Part shown: in pieces, positions 1-6,848 of the stretch | How positions within the stretch are numbered: the stretch's first letter is position 1 | Layout of the letters: each line of letters starts with the position of its first letter | NCBI GenBank assembly: GCA_964472715.1 | Contig: CAYYMT010000069.1 | Span: 1 to 19,152 of the forward strand | Direction of reading: 5' to 3' | DNA: 19,152 bases | From: JAFGTP01 sp964472715 | GTDB taxonomy: Bacteria; Fidelibacterota; UBA2242; JAFGTP01 | Position numbers and translations under genes: made by a program | Notes under the pieces: model-generated | Databases searched by the model: none | Seen by the model: only the letters and a program-made list of their open reading frames with translations | What the model was told of the DNA's origin: nothing

Positions 1-452
1 AATATTATCACGCCCTGATCGGCGGCAATTTTCGTCTCGACGCGATTCAGGCGGCCGTGCTGTCGGTGAAATTACAATACCTGGAAAACTGGCATCGCGC
101 GCGTCGTAAAAATGCGGCATATTATGATGAAAATCTGATAGTTGACAGCATTACCAAACCAGAACCGGTCTATGGACGGGAACACCACATTTACAATCAA
201 TACATTCTGTCGGTAGATGATAAACGGGATGACTTGCGCGCCTTTTTGAGAGAGGCCAATATCGGCAATGAAGTCTATTACCCGGTGCCTTTTCATGAAC
301 AGGAATGTTTTCAATATTTAGGATATAAAAGGGGACAATTTCCCCATTCCGAATATGCGGCGAAACACACCCTTGCTATTCCCATCTATCCGGAATTGAA
401 AAAAGAGATGCAGGAATATGTCATTAAAAAATTAGAAGAATTTTATAAATAA
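1..452 (+). CDS. DegT/DnrJ/EryC1/StrS aminotransferase, C-terminal part (WbpE/WlbC-like)
   Basis: This is the 3' end of a PLP-dependent sugar aminotransferase; the reading frame is open from base 3, so the gene begins before the window. The visible ~149 residues carry the family's C-terminal signatures: a glycine-rich GGNFRLDAIQAA segment directly at the start, the helix with the NW.RAR pattern, YNQY, and a YYPVPFH..ECF stretch followed by LAIPIYPEL near the end. The PLP-binding lysine lies in the missing upstream half. It is followed 11 bases later by a WbpD-type acetyltransferase and a WbpB-type dehydrogenase, so the likely reaction is transamination of the UDP-3-keto-GlcNAc-uronic acid made by the dehydrogenase (WbpE/WlbC role). 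The family is certain; the substrate is inferred from neighbours. A GTG at 57 is only an internal valine, not a start. Confidence 0.9.
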   Translation, partial: YYHALIGGNFRLDAIQAAVLSVKLQYLENWHRARRKNAAYYDENLIVDSITKPEPVYGREHHIYNQYILSVDDKRDDLRAFLREANIGNEVYYPVPFHEQECFQYLGYKRGQFPHSEYAAKHTLAIPIYPELKKEMQEYVIKKLEEFYK

Positions 453-463
453 GCGGTGAAACC

Positions 464-1057
464 ATGAGTGATAAAAAATATTTTGTCCACGAAAGCAGTT
501 ATGTCGATGACAATGTGGAAATCGGCGCAGGCACCAAAGTCTGGCATTTTTCCCATATCCAAACCGGCGCAAAGATCGGAAAAAATTGTGTCTTTGGGCA
601 AAATGTTAATGTGGGTAATAATGTCAAAATCGGTAATTTTGTAAAAGTGCAAAACAATGTTTCCATTTACGAAGGTGTTGAACTGGCGGATTATGTTTTT
701 TGCGGCCCTTCTATGGTTTTTACCAATGTCATTGATCCCCGCTGTAAATATCCCCAATCCGGTTCCGAATTTTACCATAAAACCCTGGTGAAAGAGGGAA
801 CCTCCATGGGTGCCAATTCTACGATTGTTTGTGGCAATACGATTGGACGCCATGCCTTTATCGCGGCCGGCGCTGTGGTGACGAAGGATGTGCCGGATTT
901 CGCGCTCATGGTGGGCGTGCCGGCAAAACGCAAAGGCTGGGCTTGTGAATGCGGTGAAATATTACCAAAATTCGATAAAAAAGTCACCTGCCCTCGCTGC
1001 CAATTAAACTATGAAGAAGTAAACGAAAATAAACTGATACAAAAACAGGATAACTAA
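464..1057 (+). CDS. wbpD: UDP-3-amino-GlcNAc-uronate N-acetyltransferase (left-handed beta-helix, WbpD/WlbB-like)
   Basis: Acyltransferase of the left-handed beta-helix (hexapeptide repeat) family, 197 residues. It is predicted to acetylate the 3-amino group of UDP-2-acetamido-3-amino-2,3-dideoxy-glucuronic acid using acetyl-CoA in the cytoplasm. Hexapeptide repeats run from about residue 15 to 70 (IGAGTKVWHFSHI, IGKNCVFGQNV, IGNFVKVQNNV) and resume at about 110-145, interrupted by the loop with FTNVIDPR typical of WbpD/WlbB. The N-terminal VWHFSHI motif is characteristic. The C-terminus adds a small cysteine cluster, C161-x-C163 and C176-xx-C179, which looks like a zinc ribbon. The gene sits between the aminotransferase and dehydrogenase genes of the same pathway and overlaps the latter by one base (TAATG). 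Symbol given by homology to Pseudomonas wbpD; exact sugar inferred. Confidence 0.88.
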   Translation: MSDKKYFVHESSYVDDNVEIGAGTKVWHFSHIQTGAKIGKNCVFGQNVNVGNNVKIGNFVKVQNNVSIYEGVELADYVFCGPSMVFTNVIDPRCKYPQSGSEFYHKTLVKEGTSMGANSTIVCGNTIGRHAFIAAGAVVTKDVPDFALMVGVPAKRKGWACECGEILPKFDKKVTCPRCQLNYEEVNENKLIQKQDN

Positions 1058-2013
1058 TGAAGAATTTTGCCATTATTGGGGTTGGCGGCTATATCGCCCC
1101 CAGACATTTAAAAGCTATTAAAGATACGGATAACAGTTTAGTTGCCGCTACGGATCCCTTTGATTCAGTGGGGATTCTTGACCGCTATTTTTATGAAGTG
1201 GATTATTTTAAGGAATTTGAACGCTTTGACCGTCATATCGAAAAACTCCGACGGAAGAGTGATGCTGCTGCTGTGGATTATGTTTCCATCTGTTCTCCCA
1301 ATTATCTGCATGACGCTCATATTCGTTTTGCATTGCGTGTGGGCGCGGACGCGATTTGCGAAAAACCTTTGGTTTTGAACCCGTGGAATATTGACGGCCT
1401 GGCGGAAATTGAAGAGGAAACCCAAAATAAAATTTATAATATTCTCCAGTTACGGGTGCATCCCAGCATTATGAAATTGCGTGAAAAAGTGCTGAACAGT
1501 GATAAAAAAGATAAATATGATATTGATCTCACCTATATAACGTCCCGTGGAAAATGGTATTATTACTCCTGGAAAGGAAGCAGCCAGAAGTCCGGTGGTG
1601 TCGCGACTAATATCGGCATTCATTTCTTTGATATGCTGACCTGGATTTTCGGGGATGTGCAGACCAATGATGTGCATGTATTGGAAGAGAAAAAAGCCGG
1701 TGGCTTTCTGGAACTGGAAAACGCCAATGTGCGCTGGTTTCTGTCTTTGGATAAGGATGATCTGCCGCAACAGGCTGTGGAAGCGGGAAAACCAACCTAT
1801 CGTTCCATCCAGGTGGAAGGGGAAGAAATCGAATTCAGTGGCGGATTTACTGATCTGCATACTGTGGTTTACCAGGGTATTTTGAATGGTAATGGCTACG
1901 GAATCAAGGATGCCTATACCTCTGTGAAAATTGCCCATGATATTCGGCATGCAACACCCATTGGCGTTGATCAGGTAAAATCCCATCCATTACTGCTGAG
2001 AAGCAAAAAATAA
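1057..2013 (+). CDS. wbpB: UDP-N-acetylglucosaminuronate 3-dehydrogenase, Gfo/Idh/MocA family (WbpB/WlbA-like)
   Basis: NAD-dependent oxidoreductase of 318 residues, predicted to oxidise C3 of UDP-GlcNAc-uronic acid to the 3-keto sugar, which the adjacent aminotransferase then aminates. The N-terminal Rossmann fold begins with IIGVGGYIAPRHLKAI (residues 6-21). The family's EKP motif is present at 102-104 with the catalytic lysine K103, and the second-domain motif GGVATNIGIHFFD places the active-site histidine at H189. The segment PNYLHDAHIRFAL (81-93) is also typical of WlbA/WbpB. The start overlaps the preceding stop by one base, indicating translational coupling. Together with the two upstream genes this gives three consecutive steps towards UDP-GlcNAc(3NAc)A; the epimerase producing the manno isomer is not in the window. 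Confidence 0.88.
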   Translation: MKNFAIIGVGGYIAPRHLKAIKDTDNSLVAATDPFDSVGILDRYFYEVDYFKEFERFDRHIEKLRRKSDAAAVDYVSICSPNYLHDAHIRFALRVGADAICEKPLVLNPWNIDGLAEIEEETQNKIYNILQLRVHPSIMKLREKVLNSDKKDKYDIDLTYITSRGKWYYYSWKGSSQKSGGVATNIGIHFFDMLTWIFGDVQTNDVHVLEEKKAGGFLELENANVRWFLSLDKDDLPQQAVEAGKPTYRSIQVEGEEIEFSGGFTDLHTVVYQGILNGNGYGIKDAYTSVKIAHDIRHATPIGVDQVKSHPLLLRSKK

Positions 2014-2021
2014 ACAGGATT

Positions 2022-2879
2022 ATGATGAAGCAACACTATGATTTACATACCCATACAACAGTTTCGGACGGGACTTTTTCTCCGGAAGATCTGGTACAGA
2101 AAGCCATTGATGAAGGGTTTCAGGCAATTGCCATTACAGACCATGATAATATCGGCGGTATTCAGACCGCGCAGGATTTTGCGGGTGACCGGTTAATGGT
2201 TATCCCCGGTGTGGAGATCAGTGTGGAATATGGCCCCGGTACTATGCACATGTGCGGTTATTTTATGGATTTGGACAATGATTATCTGAATGAACGATTG
2301 GATTTTGTGCAGGAAGCCCGTCGGCAACGCAATCCGAAAATCGTAAAAAAATTAAATGATGCCGGTTTTGCCATGACAATGGAGGAGATTGAAGCAGTAG
2401 CCGGTAGCAAGCAGGTGGGACGGCCTCATTTCGCCACCGTGATGCTGGACAAAGGGTATGTGAAAACCAAGCAGGAAGCCTTTGATAAATATCTGGATAA
2501 AAGCGCTCCCTGTTACGTCAACAAAGCAAGACTTTCCCTGGAAGACTCCGTCAAAGCGATTCGCACTGCCGGCGGTATTCCGGTTTTGGCTCACCCAATC
2601 CAACTTAAATTAAAGAATGAAACAGAATACCGGGAGATGTTTGCCCATTTGAAAAAGATGGGTGTCCTGGGAATTGAAGCCTTTACCAGTCGTCAAACCG
2701 ATGAAGAAAATGATTTGTTTTATGGAATGGCAAAAGAGTTAGGTATGCTGATCACTGGCGGCAGCGATTTTCATGGCGCCAATAAGCCCAATGTTAAACT
2801 GGGGCATTTCGGGTCTGATATCAAAATTGATTTCCCGGCATTAATCAAGGAAATGAAAGCATTATGCAAGAAAATGTAG
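2022..2879 (+). CDS. PHP-domain phosphoesterase, probable 3',5'-nucleoside bisphosphate (pAp) phosphatase
   Basis: Metal-dependent phosphoesterase of the PHP superfamily, 285 residues. All family motifs are visible: H9-x-H11 in DLHTHT, D16, TDHD (39-42), GVEI with E65, H76, GRPHF with H136, LAHP with H191, and GGSDFHG with D249 and H251, enough ligands for the usual three-metal centre. Characterised relatives hydrolyse 3',5'-nucleoside bisphosphates or short RNA 5' ends. The next gene, cysC, starts inside its 3' end (16-base overlap), and cysDN follow, so removal of pAp left over from PAPS use is the most sensible role here; this replaces the usual CysQ. The start is set by AGGA just upstream of tandem ATG codons at 2022 and 2025. 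The family is firm; the substrate is inferred. Confidence 0.82.
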   Translation: MMKQHYDLHTHTTVSDGTFSPEDLVQKAIDEGFQAIAITDHDNIGGIQTAQDFAGDRLMVIPGVEISVEYGPGTMHMCGYFMDLDNDYLNERLDFVQEARRQRNPKIVKKLNDAGFAMTMEEIEAVAGSKQVGRPHFATVMLDKGYVKTKQEAFDKYLDKSAPCYVNKARLSLEDSVKAIRTAGGIPVLAHPIQLKLKNETEYREMFAHLKKMGVLGIEAFTSRQTDEENDLFYGMAKELGMLITGGSDFHGANKPNVKLGHFGSDIKIDFPALIKEMKALCKKM

Positions 2880-3466
2880 TCTGGCATGATACGGAAATAA
2901 ACCTGGAAACCCGTGAAAAACAACAGGGACACCAGGGCGTTGTGCTGTGGTTCACCGGTTTGTCCGGTAGTGGCAAGTCCACGGTTGCCACAGCATTACA
3001 AAAAAAACTTTTCAATCTGGGTTGTCATGTTTATATTTTGGACGGTGATAATGTCAGACACGGCTTAAATTCAGATTTAGATTTTTCAAAAGCAGACCGG
3101 CAGGAAAATATTCGGCGCATCGGTGAGGTGGCAAAGCTATTTATGGATGCCGGCATGATTACGCTGACTTCCTTTATTTCGCCTTTTCGCAAGGACCGTG
3201 AGCGGGTCCGTAAAATTTTGCCGGCCGGAAAGTTCGTGGAAGTTTACGTAAAAGCGCCGCTTGATGTGTGCGAATCCCGGGACCCTAAGGGCCTTTACAA
3301 AAAAGCGCGATCAGGAGAAATTCAGGATTTCACCGGTATAAGTTCGCCCTATGAGGAACCTGAAAATCCCGAGGTAACAATTGAAACCTTTAAATATAGC
3401 GTTGAACAAAATGTGGACGAAATCGTTAGTTATTTGCTAGCGAATAAATATATCAAAAAAGAATAG
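2864..3466 (+). CDS. cysC: Adenylyl-sulfate (APS) kinase
   Basis: Cytoplasmic kinase converting APS plus ATP to PAPS, 200 residues, about the usual CysC length (E. coli ~201). The sequence aligns end to end with classical CysC: ENVVWH at residues 3-8, Walker A GLSGSGKS at 32-39, DGDNVRHGL at 60-68, ENIRRIGEVAKL, the FISPFRKDRE segment, and DPKGLYKKAR followed by FTGISSPYE. All nucleotide- and APS-binding motifs are intact, so it should be active. It overlaps the PHP phosphatase gene by 16 bases and is 7 bases from cysD. It is the functional APS kinase of this operon, in contrast to the degenerate CysC-like tail of the downstream CysN. Confidence 0.95.
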   Translation: MQENVVWHDTEINLETREKQQGHQGVVLWFTGLSGSGKSTVATALQKKLFNLGCHVYILDGDNVRHGLNSDLDFSKADRQENIRRIGEVAKLFMDAGMITLTSFISPFRKDRERVRKILPAGKFVEVYVKAPLDVCESRDPKGLYKKARSGEIQDFTGISSPYEEPENPEVTIETFKYSVEQNVDEIVSYLLANKYIKKE

Positions 3467-3473
3467 GTAGAAA

Positions 3474-4355
3474 ATGGATCATTTACAACAATTAGAGAAC
3501 AAAAGTGTGCATATCTTCAGAGAAGCCTATGCCAATTTTAAAAATTTGGGAATGTTGTGGTCAATTGGAAAAGATAGTACGGTGCTGTTATGGCTCGCCA
3601 GAAAAGCCTTTTTTGGTCATGTACCTTTTCCGTTAGTACATATCGATACCGGATATAAAATCCCTGAAATGATTGAATATCGTGATAAACTGGCCATGAA
3701 ATGGAAACTGACCATGGTCGTTGGCCAGAATAAAAAAGTTTTGCGTGAAAAAAAAACTTACCCGGAAGGTAATGCTGATCGTATCACTTGTTGCGGTCTA
3801 TTAAAAACCCAGGCTTTGCGTGATACCCTGTCCGGGCGAGGTGAAAGAATGATATTAAATCTTGAAACCGGAGTATATGAACCGGATAAAAGTTCTGAAG
3901 CTTATACCGGCGTTATTGTTGGCGCCCGTTCTGATGAAGAGGGTTCCCGTTCGAAAGAACGCTATTTTTCCGCCAGAAGCAAGGAAAATGACTGGGACAT
4001 CGCAGACCAGCCACCGGAGTTCTGGAACCAGTTCAAAACTGATTTTGCGCCGGGCACGCATGTTCGTATTCACCCACTATTGGATTGGACTGAACTCAAT
4101 ATCTGGGAATATATCAAGCGTGAAAATATTCCAACCGTATCCCTCTACTACAATCAAGGCGATGGCACCCGGTACCGTTCACTGGGTTGCGCACCCTGTA
4201 CCTCACCGATTAAATCGGAATCCCGCAATGTGGATGAAATCATTGAGGAATTAAGTAGTGGTCAATTATCCAATATTGCTGAACGCTCCGGCCGTGAACA
4301 GGACAAGGAAGATGGCGGCGGTCTGGAAACACTTCGTCGTGATGGATATATGTAG
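3474..4355 (+). CDS. cysD: Sulfate adenylyltransferase subunit 2 (ATP sulfurylase small subunit)
   Basis: ATP sulfurylase catalytic subunit of the PP-loop (N-type ATP pyrophosphatase) family, forming APS from sulfate and ATP together with the GTPase CysN. It has 293 residues (E. coli CysD ~302). The PP-loop reads SIGKDS at residues 30-35 instead of the usual SGGKDS, followed by LARKAFFGHVPFPLVHIDTG, RSDEEGSRSKER, HPLLDWTE.NIWEYI and the C-terminal RYRSLGCAPCTSPI. The tail GREQDKEDGGGLE...RRDGYM matches CysD C-termini. The gene lies 7 bases after cysC and 60 bases before cysN; that spacer holds a short GGTTGA repeat. The single glycine-to-isoleucine change in the PP-loop is probably tolerated, since the rest of the domain is conserved. 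Confidence 0.95.
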   Translation: MDHLQQLENKSVHIFREAYANFKNLGMLWSIGKDSTVLLWLARKAFFGHVPFPLVHIDTGYKIPEMIEYRDKLAMKWKLTMVVGQNKKVLREKKTYPEGNADRITCCGLLKTQALRDTLSGRGERMILNLETGVYEPDKSSEAYTGVIVGARSDEEGSRSKERYFSARSKENDWDIADQPPEFWNQFKTDFAPGTHVRIHPLLDWTELNIWEYIKRENIPTVSLYYNQGDGTRYRSLGCAPCTSPIKSESRNVDEIIEELSSGQLSNIAERSGREQDKEDGGGLETLRRDGYM

Positions 4356-4362
4356 AACCCCA

Positions 4363-4386
4363 GGTTGAGGTTGAGATTTAGGTTGA
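4363..4386 (+). repeat. Short GGTTGA hexamer repeat in the cysD-cysN spacer
   Basis: Four hexamer units in register: GGTTGA at 4363 and 4369, a degenerate GATTTA at 4375, and GGTTGA again at 4381. It occupies much of the 60-base gap between cysD and cysN. The function is unknown; it may be a microsatellite-like slippage product. Confidence 0.6.
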
Positions 4387-4415
4387 GTCTAAGAAATTAA
4401 GAAATGAGGAAATAA

Positions 4416-6071
4416 ATGAGTCTGGACAGACAACAAATGAATATCGTGATTGCCGGACATGTGGACCATGGCAAAAGTACCATCATCGGACGATTGCTCC
4501 ATGACACCGGCTCCTTGCCTGAAGGAAAACTGGAACAGGTAAAGGAAAATTGTAAAAGAAATTCAAAACCCTTTGAATTTGCCTTTTTGCTGGATGCATT
4601 AAAAGATGAACAGGCCCAGGGGATTACCATAGATTCCGCCCGTGTCTTTTTTAAAACAAAATTAAGAGATTATATCATTATCGACGCGCCGGGACATATT
4701 GAATTTTTGAAAAATATGGTGACCGGGGCCTCCCGCGCGGAAGCGGCTCTGCTGGTTATTGATGCCAATGAAGGGGTCCGTGAGAACAGTCGCCGTCATG
4801 GTTACATGATCTCAATGCTGGGGATTAAACAGATGGCTGTGCTGGTCAATAAAATGGATCTGGTGAATTATGATGAACAAACCTATCGTGAAATTGTAGA
4901 TGAATATTCCGGATTTTTAGAAAGTATCAATGTGGAACCCACTTGTTTTGTGCCGGTATCGGGATTTGAAGGAGATTCTGTCTCCAAACTGACAGAAAAG
5001 ATGCCCTGGTACAAAGGGGAAACAGTCCTTGACGTTCTCGACGATTTTGAGAAAGAAGAGCCGAAAAAGGATAAAGAATTCAGAATGCCGGTTCAGGGGG
5101 TCTATAAATTTACCCGCTTTGGTGATGACCGCAGAATTATTGCCGGTACTGTTGAAACCGGTGAACTGAAAATCGGTGACGAAGTTGTCTTTTATCCCTC
5201 CGGCAAACGAAGCAAGGTGAAAACCATTGAGGCCTTTAATACGGAACCGCAAACTTCAATTGCTGCCGGTGATGCTGCCGGATTTACTTTGGAAGAACAG
5301 ATTTATATTACCCGCAGTGAAATTGCAACCAAAGCCACAGAAAATCCGCCAAAGGTTTCTACCCGGTTGCGTGTGAATTTGTTTTGGATGGGTAAAAATC
5401 CGTTTGTCAAAGAAAAAGAATATAAATTAAAAATCGGAACCGTACGGTTACCGGTTAAAATCGAAGAAATTACAAAAATTATTGATGCATCGGATCTGAA
5501 CCTGACTGTAGAAAAAGACCGGGTGGAACGCCATGATGTGGCCGAATGTATCCTGAAAGTAAAAAACAATATTGCTTTTGATATTGCTGANNNNNNNNNN
5601 NNNNNNNNNNNNNNNNNNNNNNNNNNNNNNNNNNNNNNNNNNNNNNNNNNNNNNNNNNNNNNNNNNNNNNNNNNNNNNNNNNNNNNNNNNGAAGAAGGTA
5701 AATTGGTTTATTACCTTGGCCTCGGTAGTTTGCTCTATGGTGTGGATGCCGATATCAAATCACCGGAAAATCATGGTGAAAACAGTGAAAAACGGGCTGA
5801 ACATTTTCGTCGGTTGGCGGAAGTGGCCAATATTATGCTGGACTCAGGCATGATCATGATCCTGTCCGCTTCAGAAATGTCACAGCAGGATCTGGAAATC
5901 CTGAAAGTGGTAGTTGATGTGGAAAAAATCGACACCATCTGGGTTGGCGATGATATTACCACCGACTTGCAATTCGATGAAAAACTGTCGACCCTGCTAA
6001 AATCTTCCGAAAATGCGGAAAAGATTAAATCACGGTTGCAGGAAACCGGGGTGATTTTCAGTCCCTGGTAA
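4416..6071 (+). CDS. cysN: Sulfate adenylyltransferase subunit 1 GTPase with C-terminal degenerate APS-kinase-like domain (interrupted by assembly gap)
   Basis: EF-Tu/EF-1alpha-like GTPase that activates CysD. GTPase motifs: GHVDHGKS at residues 14-21, GITID at 69-73, DAPGH at 90-94, NKMD at 145-148; beta-barrel domains II and III follow (about 215-390). The P-loop GHVDHGKST and DAPGH differ from E. coli CysN (GSVDDGKST, DTPGH) and fit a distinct CysN subtype. After the 100-N gap, the last ~125 residues (LGLGSLLYGVDADIK, RAEHFRRLAEVANIMLDSGM) follow the CysC fold, but the DGDNVR and FISP.R motifs are replaced and DPKGLYKKAR is absent, so this domain is probably catalytically dead. The frame happens to stay open through the N run. 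The true missing part is likely longer than 100 bases. The start has AGGA 7 bases upstream, and a strong terminator follows the stop. Confidence 0.9.
   Translation: MSLDRQQMNIVIAGHVDHGKSTIIGRLLHDTGSLPEGKLEQVKENCKRNSKPFEFAFLLDALKDEQAQGITIDSARVFFKTKLRDYIIIDAPGHIEFLKNMVTGASRAEAALLVIDANEGVRENSRRHGYMISMLGIKQMAVLVNKMDLVNYDEQTYREIVDEYSGFLESINVEPTCFVPVSGFEGDSVSKLTEKMPWYKGETVLDVLDDFEKEEPKKDKEFRMPVQGVYKFTRFGDDRRIIAGTVETGELKIGDEVVFYPSGKRSKVKTIEAFNTEPQTSIAAGDAAGFTLEEQIYITRSEIATKATENPPKVSTRLRVNLFWMGKNPFVKEKEYKLKIGTVRLPVKIEEITKIIDASDLNLTVEKDRVERHDVAECILKVKNNIAFDIAXXXXXXXXXXXXXXXXXXXXXXXXXXXXXXXXXXEEGKLVYYLGLGSLLYGVDADIKSPENHGENSEKRAEHFRRLAEVANIMLDSGMIMILSASEMSQQDLEILKVVVDVEKIDTIWVGDDITTDLQFDEKLSTLLKSSENAEKIKSRLQETGVIFSPW
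5591..5690. other. Assembly gap (100 N)
   Basis: Exactly 100 unresolved bases inside cysN, between the end of barrel domain III and the CysC-like tail. A round 100 is a usual placeholder for a gap of unknown length, so the distance and the intervening ~34 codons should not be taken literally. Confidence 0.98.
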
Positions 6072-6095
6072 GAAAATAAAACAATAAAATATATG

Positions 6096-6131
6096 GATGG
6101 ATATATTAATTTTAATATATCCATCTTTTTT
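6096..6131 (+). terminator. Rho-independent terminator after cysN
   Basis: A perfect 14-base inverted repeat, GATGGATATATTAA at 6096-6109 with its complement at 6112-6125, is followed directly by six T (6126-6131). The innermost A-T pairs will open to form a realistic loop. It lies 25 bases after the cysN stop and ends the polysaccharide/sulfate operon. Confidence 0.9.
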
Positions 6132-6197
6132 AACCGGTATTTTTTATAATGCCAGAAGAATAGGGGATACCTATTAATTTTAAGATTCATAAAATTT

Positions 6198-6226
6198 TTG
6201 AATCCGTTTGTAATTACCTTTATTCT
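6198..6226 (+). promoter_or_regulatory. Possible sigma70-type promoter for the FMN-binding lipoprotein gene
   Basis: TTGAAT at 6198-6203 and TATTCT at 6221-6226 are separated by 17 bases, four of six matches to each consensus box. It lies between the upstream terminator and the ribosome site of the gene at 6281, where a new promoter is expected. The region is very AT-rich, so chance matches are easy. The remainder of 6132-6280 shows only an AT palindrome near 6241-6256. Confidence 0.35.
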
Positions 6227-6280
6227 ATGAACTTTTTTTATTATTATTAATAATAAATATACGCGGGAAGGAATGTAAAA

Positions 6281-6838
6281 ATGAGAAAAATTTTGATTAT
6301 TATGATTTTGGGTTTTATTTTTTCCTGTTCCGAAAAAGAAAGCGATCTGGAAAAAATTGATTCATTCAATCCTGACAATAAATATTTAAAAGCCAACCTG
6401 ATCAGTTTGCATTATATGATTGAGACTGACAAGCCTTCAGATATAGATTCGGTTTTTAATAATTTTATAAAAAATGTTTCAATTCCGGTCACTCCTGAGG
6501 ATTGTCCTGACGGGGTATATACCGGCCGGTCACCCCAGGATGCCTTTGGATTTTATCATCAGGTTGAAATTGAAATTAAAGACAACAAAATTATTCGTGT
6601 GGAATACGATGAAGTCAATGAAGAGGGACTCAGCAAAAAGAAGAATAAGGTTTATGCACAGCAAATGGGCAAAAACGGGGTAACGCCGGCAAAGGCCTAT
6701 AATGAAATGGAAAAGCAATTGATTGAAGAACAAAATTACCAGGAAGTGGATGCAATTACAGGAGCCACATATTCCCTTTACCGGTTTCGCTATGCTGTGG
6801 CTCTGGCTTTGATGAAAGCAAAAATGAAAGCCCGGTAA
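6281..6838 (+). CDS. FMN-binding domain lipoprotein (probably covalently flavinylated)
   Basis: A 185-residue exported protein. The N-terminus is a short lipoprotein signal, a hydrophobic stretch ending in FIFSC with the lipidated cysteine at C16. The C-terminal half matches the FMN-binding domain seen in RnfG/NqrC-type proteins: DG.YTG (77-82), VEIEIKDNKIIRVEYDE, and the attachment motif DAITGATYS (157-165) in which T163 is the expected threonine that ApbE esterifies to FMN. The residues between ~20 and 75 are a family-unspecific spacer. The likely role is extracytoplasmic one-electron transfer; the partner is unknown. GGAAGGA stands 8 bases ahead of the ATG, a strong ribosome site. selA follows after 10 bases. 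The domain call is good; the physiological role is not visible. Confidence 0.8.
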   Translation: MRKILIIMILGFIFSCSEKESDLEKIDSFNPDNKYLKANLISLHYMIETDKPSDIDSVFNNFIKNVSIPVTPEDCPDGVYTGRSPQDAFGFYHQVEIEIKDNKIIRVEYDEVNEEGLSKKKNKVYAQQMGKNGVTPAKAYNEMEKQLIEEQNYQEVDAITGATYSLYRFRYAVALALMKAKMKAR

Positions 6839-6848
6839 TATTAAGCTC

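Noticed and set aside
443..853. Long antisense ORFs opposite wbpD, wbpB (1450-1986) and the fusion gene (15234-15656)
   Set aside because: They mirror strongly coding + strand genes, have no recognisable domains or ribosome sites, and are composition shadows.
5572..5853. ORF in another frame running through the N gap
   Set aside because: It is an artefact of the undefined bases; the true frame on both sides is that of cysN.
6241..6256. Perfect AT-only palindrome (TTATTATT/AATAATAA) before the FMN-binding lipoprotein gene
   Set aside because: In such AT-rich sequence it is easily produced by chance and is too weak a hairpin for a terminator; an operator role cannot be supported.
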